This document shows, one piece after another, positions 59,001 to 64,000 of a stretch of 64,000 bases of DNA. The notes beneath the pieces were generated by a model. That model ran no database searches and was not told where the DNA came from. It saw only the letters and a program-made list of their open reading frames with translations. The stretch covers positions 1,973,971-2,037,970 of the forward strand of contig NZ_MSCM01000001.1 in assembly GCF_002954665.1 (NCBI RefSeq). Reading direction: 5' to 3'. A program made the translations under genes and the position numbers. Position 1 is the first letter of the stretch, and every line of letters starts with the position of its first letter. The DNA is from Polaribacter glomeratus. GTDB lineage: Bacteria > Bacteroidota > Bacteroidia > Flavobacteriales > Flavobacteriaceae.

Positions 59001-59357
59001 ATTATTGCGCAACAATACGATTTAATCTTAAACGGTTACGAAATTGGTGGCGGATCTGTTCGTGCGCACAAAGCAGAAATTTTAGAAGCAACCTATAAAA
59101 ATATGGGCTATACTAAAGAGGAAATGTTAAAAAGTGTGGGAACGATGCACAAGGCTTTTCAATATGGCGCGCCACCTCACGGAGGAATCGCTTGGGGAAT
59201 TGATCGTTTAATGATGATTTTAGAGAAGAAAGCTTCTATTAGAGAAGTAATGGCTTTTCCTAAAACAGGAACTTCCGAAGACTTATTGTTTAATGCACCT
59301 TCTCCGCTTTCTGATAAAAAAGTAGAAGAAATGAACGTGAGAGTAATAAGAAAGTAA
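56016..59357 (+). CDS. gatB-aspS: Fusion of GatB (amidotransferase subunit B) with aspartyl-tRNA synthetase
   Basis: A continuous frame of 1113 residues. Residues 1-480 are a full GatB: VIGLETHVRLNTKSKLFCSC, zinc Cys pairs CSC/CAVC, GVLPSLN, WDRKHYEYPDNPKN, LNSFKFM and a C-terminal YqeY-like tail (GNQGKAGILVGKVI). A hydrophilic linker (about 482-518; EARTKNQESRN, then TKNNQPKAKNQEEE) leads to a full AspRS of about 595 residues: anticodon OB fold VTLAGWVASVRDHGELIFID, motif 2 IARCFRDEDSRGDRQPEFTQ, the bacterial GAD insert and motif 3 HGGIAWGIDRLMMIL. It would charge tRNA with Asp and pass it to the amidotransferase in one molecule. Confidence 0.93.
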   Translation: MELDHLNDLLKKHDLELVIGLETHVRLNTKSKLFCSCANQEIAQPNQNICAVCTGQMGVLPSLNKEAITKAIYFGKAVKSTFSNEVISWDRKHYEYPDNPKNIQITQFHNPVIPDGEVSCFRNDGSQFTVSLTQVHIEEDAAKLMHEKKVSLVDFNKAGVPLIEIVTDPCIRHIEDASTYAQYIQRIVQNLKISEANLEKGEFKSDVSVSLRKKHTYNLNPRTEIKNLNSFKFMVDALKEEIEKQLNYYIEHKEFRPEQTTVLWDADLKQTKTMRTKEFEADYRFISEPDLPFVNIKRVVENIKVDVSSLPFAVESILIKGGVLPQDAKFFTADSLRSQTFVAINTVLNDPSFVAKTLVNNIGADEYANIHNIEHLIEIFQLFKDDKITSVLVQNGITSYLKDRTFDYKKYFTDNTISADTIKDAVLKVIAENEETANEIKAGNQGKAGILVGKVIAIIGKGASGKVIRESILEQLDEKEARTKNQESRNLEQVTKNNQPKAKNQEEEILPQIPIVIKEEYRTHKISELSETSIKEEVTLAGWVASVRDHGELIFIDLRDSSNQIFQVRLSRETFPNLDELVKLKPETVLMVTGIVVQRKEDDYNAGLRTGKIELETAVLEILNLSKTLPFEIKKATKSNENVRFQYKFLDHRNDDVRKAIINRHKVIKLLRDILDEEEFLEIETPILTAGTDEGAREFIVPTRKQAGSFYTLPQAPQQFKQMLMVGGFEKYFQIARCFRDEDSRGDRQPEFTQLDIEMAFASMQQIIDLNTKMFNEVVHKIYGKKWILHPFEIVTYKDAMDKYGCDRPDLRYGLQMQDITDIVKDTTFQVFSKPIDDGGIVKCIKVSAEEQGNSRMSKGQIENLTAIAQQNGLGGLAYIIVNENELQSPIIKFLGEEIAANIIKATDAQIGDIVFFSAADYATANKALDAVRQEMGRILKLINPKELRPAWVVDFPMFERTEEGRWTFTHNPFSMPAIYDLEKHMNNNDDEIGTIIAQQYDLILNGYEIGGGSVRAHKAEILEATYKNMGYTKEEMLKSVGTMHKAFQYGAPPHGGIAWGIDRLMMILEKKASIREVMAFPKTGTSEDLLFNAPSPLSDKKVEEMNVRVIRK

Positions 59358-59393
59358 CTTAAATTTTTACATTCTTATAAAGATATCATTTTA

Positions 59394-59419
59394 AAATCTC
59401 GCTTTTGCGAGATTTTTTT
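59394..59419 (+). terminator. Terminator after gatB-aspS
   Basis: AAATCTCGC (59394-59402) pairs with GCGAGATTT (59407-59415), followed by TTTT. Confidence 0.88.
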
Positions 59420-59568
59420 ATTTCATCAAACTTCAAGCTTACTTAAAAATTTTAAAATCAGAAATAAAACCAATTATAAGCGATTTAAAGCATTTTCTTG
59501 TTTTTAACAAATGTTGATAATTTTAAAAGTAATTCAATCAAAAGCCTTAAAATCAATCTTAAAAATTG

Positions 59569-59576
59569 TAATTTTG
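59569..59576 (+). promoter_or_regulatory. -7 promoter element for gyrB
   Basis: TAATTTTG matches TAnnTTTG, about 65 bases before ATG 59642. Confidence 0.5.
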
Positions 59577-59626
59577 AGTTAAATACATTCGTTTTTAATT
59601 TCGGATGCTATCAACCTAAAAATTAA

Positions 59627-61579
<1,953 letters not shown>

Positions 61580-61600
61580 TTTATTTATTTTCAAACTCAA

Positions 61601-61636
61601 AAAACACACTCTTAAGTTAAGAGTGTGTTTTTTTTT
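61601..61636 (+). terminator. Terminator after gyrB
   Basis: AAAACACACTCTTAA and TTAAGAGTGTGTTTT form a perfect palindrome around 61616, followed by TTTTTT. Confidence 0.88.
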
Positions 61637-61688
61637 ATACCTTAGCTTACAAAACCAAAATTAAATAATAACTAAAATCAATCACATA

Positions 61689-62690
61689 ATGAAAAAATAT
61701 GTATTAATTCTTATAGGGATATTTGCCCTATCGTTTAACACAAAAGCCCAAGATGGCTTTGAAGGATACCTTTTAGCAGATACTGACGATAGGTCTAAAT
61801 TAATTGAAGCCTATGTAGATCCTGCTATGAAAGGTCTAATTTTTAGCATGAATAATGGATGGTATCACACAGCAAAAGTTCATAAACCGTTTGGATTTGA
61901 TATTGCTATTGGTCTAAATGCGTCTTTAGTACCAGAAAAAGACGAAATATTTAGCTTATCAGGATTAACATCAATTAATGCAGGTTCTATTACTGCTGCT
62001 TCAGTTGCAGGGTCGGAAAATAATACCCCTTTAACTACCGTTAATTTCACAGAAAACAACGTAACATATAGTACAACTTTTAGTGCACCAGGCGGAGTTA
62101 AAGAAAGCTTACCTTTAAGCGCTGTTCCTGCACCAGCAGTACAAATTAGCATGGGCTTACCATCAAATTTTGAAGTAAGTTTAAGAGTGGTTCCAAAAAT
62201 TGGTTCGGAAGACGTAAAAGGAAACTTGTTAGGTGTAGGCTTAAAAAAAGAGATTACAAATTGGTTTGGACCAGTAGGAAAAACACCTTTACATGTATCT
62301 TTACTTGCTGCTTACACAACAATGACAGTTGATTATAACATCAACGCTACTGGCGCTGTTGATGTTCAAGACGGATTAGCAGAATTTAAACTAAATGCTT
62401 ACACAGTTCAAGCAATTGCCTCATTAAATTTTCCTATTATAAACATTTATGGTGGAATTGGATATGGTTCAGGAAACTCTACTCTTAAAATGACAGGAGA
62501 TTACACCTTAAATTACAACGCTTTAGTTAGTAGAACAATAACAGACCCTATTGATTCTTCATTTGATGCTGGCAGTTTTAGAACCACGGCTGGCTTACGA
62601 TTAAGTTTAGGTTTTTTTAAACTATACGGCAGCTACACGTTACAAGAATACAATACCGCTAATTTAGGTGTTGCGTTTAGCTTTAGATAG
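61689..62690 (+). CDS. DUF6588 family exported protein
   Basis: 333 residues. Signal peptide KKYVLILIGIFALSFNTKAQ with cleavage after AQ. The mature protein starts DGFEGYLLADTDDRSKLIEA and YVDPAMKGLIFSMNNGWYHT, and has repeated strands (FGFDIAIGLNASLVP, VSLRVVPKIGS, INIYGGIGYGSG, TTAGLRLSLGFFKLYGSYTL) ending in LGVAFSFR. This is the DUF6588 family common in Flavobacteriia. The end suggests an outer-membrane barrel. No specific function is known. Confidence 0.8.
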   Translation: MKKYVLILIGIFALSFNTKAQDGFEGYLLADTDDRSKLIEAYVDPAMKGLIFSMNNGWYHTAKVHKPFGFDIAIGLNASLVPEKDEIFSLSGLTSINAGSITAASVAGSENNTPLTTVNFTENNVTYSTTFSAPGGVKESLPLSAVPAPAVQISMGLPSNFEVSLRVVPKIGSEDVKGNLLGVGLKKEITNWFGPVGKTPLHVSLLAAYTTMTVDYNINATGAVDVQDGLAEFKLNAYTVQAIASLNFPIINIYGGIGYGSGNSTLKMTGDYTLNYNALVSRTITDPIDSSFDAGSFRTTAGLRLSLGFFKLYGSYTLQEYNTANLGVAFSFR

Positions 62691-62712
62691 AAATACCAAA
62701 ATCATTTTATAA

Positions 62713-62743
62713 AAAAGACACCAATCTAGGGTGTCTTTTTTTA
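62713..62743 (+). terminator. Terminator after the DUF6588 gene
   Basis: AAAGACACC (62714-62722) pairs with GGTGTCTTT (62730-62738), followed by TTTTATTTTT. Confidence 0.85.
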
Positions 62744-62774
62744 TTTTTAGCAGTACTATTATTTCTAAAATTCG

Positions 62775-62782
62775 TACTTTTG
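62775..62782 (+). promoter_or_regulatory. -7 promoter element for mdh
   Basis: TACTTTTG matches TAnnTTTG, 38 bases before ATG 62821. Confidence 0.55.
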
Positions 62783-62820
62783 TTTAACGAATTTTATCAA
62801 CATAATTAAAAAATAAATAT

Positions 62821-63747
62821 ATGAAAGTTACAGTTGTTGGTGCAGGTGCAGTAGGTGCAAGTTGTGCAGAATACATTGCTATTAAAGATTTTGCTTCTGA
62901 AGTAGTTTTATTAGACATTAAAGAAGGATATGCAGAAGGAAAAGCAATGGACTTAATGCAAACCGCTTCTTTAAATGGTTTTGATACAAAAATTACAGGA
63001 AGTACAAATGAGTATGCAAAAACTGCAAATTCTAATATTTGTGTAATTACTTCTGGAATTCCTAGAAAACCAGGAATGACTCGCGAAGAATTAATTGGTA
63101 TTAATGCAGGAATTGTAAAAACAGTTTCTTCTAACTTAATTAAACATTCTCCAAACACAATTATTATTGTAGTATCTAACCCTATGGATACAATGACCTA
63201 TTTAGTTCATAAAACTACAGGTTTACCAAAAAATAGAATTATAGGAATGGGTGGCGCATTAGATTCTGCTCGTTTTAAATATAGATTAGCAGAAGCTTTA
63301 GGTGCTCCTATTTCTGATGTTGACGGTATGGTAATTGGTGGTCATTCTGATACAGGAATGGTTCCTTTAACTCGTATAGCAACAAGAAACTCGGTTCCTG
63401 TTTCTGAATTTATTTCTAACGAAAGATTAGAACAAGTTTTACAAGACACCAAAGTTGGTGGCGCAACATTAACAGGTTTATTAGGCACTTCTGCTTGGTA
63501 CGCTCCTGGTGCAGCAGTTTCTGCAATGGTACAAGCAATTGCTTGTGATACTAAAAAGATTTTCCCTTGTTCTTCTTTATTAGAAGGTGAATATGGTTTA
63601 AATGATTTATGTATTGGAGTTCCTGTTGTTTTAGGTAAAAACGGAATTGAAAGCATCGTAGAAATCAAATTATCTGATGATGAAAAAGCACAAATGATTG
63701 CTTCTGCAAAAGGAGTTTCTGGTACAAATGCTTTATTAGAATTGTAA
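62821..63747 (+). CDS. mdh: Malate dehydrogenase
   Basis: Mdh interconverts malate and oxaloacetate with NAD in the citric acid cycle. The 308-residue protein has the Rossmann motif VVGAGAVGASCAEYIA, Asp-containing VVLLDIKEGYAEGKAMDLMQ, substrate Arg loop GIPRKPGMTREEL, SNPMDTMTYL, GMGGALDSARFKYRLAEALG and the catalytic His in IGGHSDTGMVPL. It is of the LDH-like Mdh type usual in Bacteroidota. It has its own promoter and terminator. Confidence 0.96.
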   Translation: MKVTVVGAGAVGASCAEYIAIKDFASEVVLLDIKEGYAEGKAMDLMQTASLNGFDTKITGSTNEYAKTANSNICVITSGIPRKPGMTREELIGINAGIVKTVSSNLIKHSPNTIIIVVSNPMDTMTYLVHKTTGLPKNRIIGMGGALDSARFKYRLAEALGAPISDVDGMVIGGHSDTGMVPLTRIATRNSVPVSEFISNERLEQVLQDTKVGGATLTGLLGTSAWYAPGAAVSAMVQAIACDTKKIFPCSSLLEGEYGLNDLCIGVPVVLGKNGIESIVEIKLSDDEKAQMIASAKGVSGTNALLEL

Positions 63748-63783
63748 TAATTAATTCCTAGTTTTTAGGGGTTAGTACACAGT

Positions 63784-63814
63784 AAAAATCCAACTCATTG
63801 AGTTGGATTTTTTT
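63784..63814 (+). terminator. Terminator after mdh
   Basis: AAAATCCAACTC pairs with GAGTTGGATTTT around the three-base loop ATT, followed by further T. Confidence 0.88.
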
Positions 63815-63917
63815 GTTAAATGATATCACTAAAATATTATTTGTTGTTCACCTAACTTTTAATGATATCAAATTAATTTTCCAATTATGTACTACTATTA
63901 AAACTCAAAACCTCACA

Positions 63918-63958
63918 CTGAGCTTGTCGATGTATCAAGTAGTCTTCGACAAGCTCAG
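63918..63958. repeat. Palindromic intergenic repeat (CTGAGCTTGTCGA type)
   Basis: CTGAGCTTGTCGA (63918-63930) and TCGACAAGCTCAG (63946-63958) are perfect 13-base inverted repeats around a 15-base loop. The TTCGACAAGCTCAG motif is a widespread interspersed repeat of Flavobacteriia. The rest of 63815-64000 holds no gene. Confidence 0.6.
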
Positions 63959-64000
63959 ACCAAGACTCGTAGTTATAATTAGAGTAAGAATATAATTTAT

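Overview
The window comes from a low-GC marine-type member of the Flavobacteriaceae (Bacteroidota), plausibly Polaribacter/Tenacibaculum-like. The evidence is many promoters of the Bacteroidota form TAnnTTTG, sparse Shine-Dalgarno sequences, several lipoprotein and 'AQ'-ending signal peptides, DUF4136, DUF6588, DUF3050 and DUF3820 proteins, and flavobacterial gene orders. Genus is an inference.

Layout. 1-6.3 kb: chromosomal housekeeping (outer-membrane barrel end, DUF4136 lipoprotein, M28 peptidase, kdsA, transglutaminase-like protein, membrane protein, DUF3820, LYS1-like dehydrogenase). 6312-6701: ssrA (tmRNA, tag GEDNYALAA). Two mobile elements lie in tandem behind it, bounded by three copies of the tmRNA 3' end (6689, 27238, 31983). 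Element 1 (20.5 kb) is a mobilizable integrative element: tyrosine integrase, HTH protein, DUF3987 and toprim replication genes around a repeat-rich origin candidate, MobC/relaxase behind an oriT-like hairpin, a ParA pair, a decayed stretch, then one defence operon: abiEi-abiEii-hsdM-hsdS-(DUF3800 + small gene)-hsdR. Element 2 (4.7 kb) carries only an integrase, an HTH protein, two unknowns and a filamentous-phage pII-like replication initiator. Each element has its own pair of integrase-arm-like repeats and its own terminator just inside the att core, so tmRNA always stays followed by a terminator.

32-45 kb: chromosome again, with a 2OG oxygenase and two glycosyltransferases, ftsE, a large TPR protein with an outer-membrane barrel, a TPR membrane protein, M28 peptidase, DoxX-like protein, amidohydrolase and FKBP isomerase. 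45.2-53.8 kb: a complete trp operon on the minus strand, trpL-E-G-D-(57-aa membrane protein)-C-(DNA glycosylase)-F-B-(DUF3050)-A. It starts with a nearly leaderless 15-residue leader peptide holding three consecutive Trp codons and a classical attenuator.

54.1-59.4 kb: the most striking locus. A 15-residue leader peptide with nine Asn codons and a terminator/antiterminator precedes an 89-aa unknown gene, gatA, and a fusion of GatB with a full-length aspartyl-tRNA synthetase. AspRS plus GatCAB is the tRNA-dependent route to Asn-tRNA(Asn), so the leader looks like a sensor of that operon's own product. The window ends with gyrB, a DUF6588 protein and malate dehydrogenase. No rRNA, tRNA, CRISPR array or transposase was seen.
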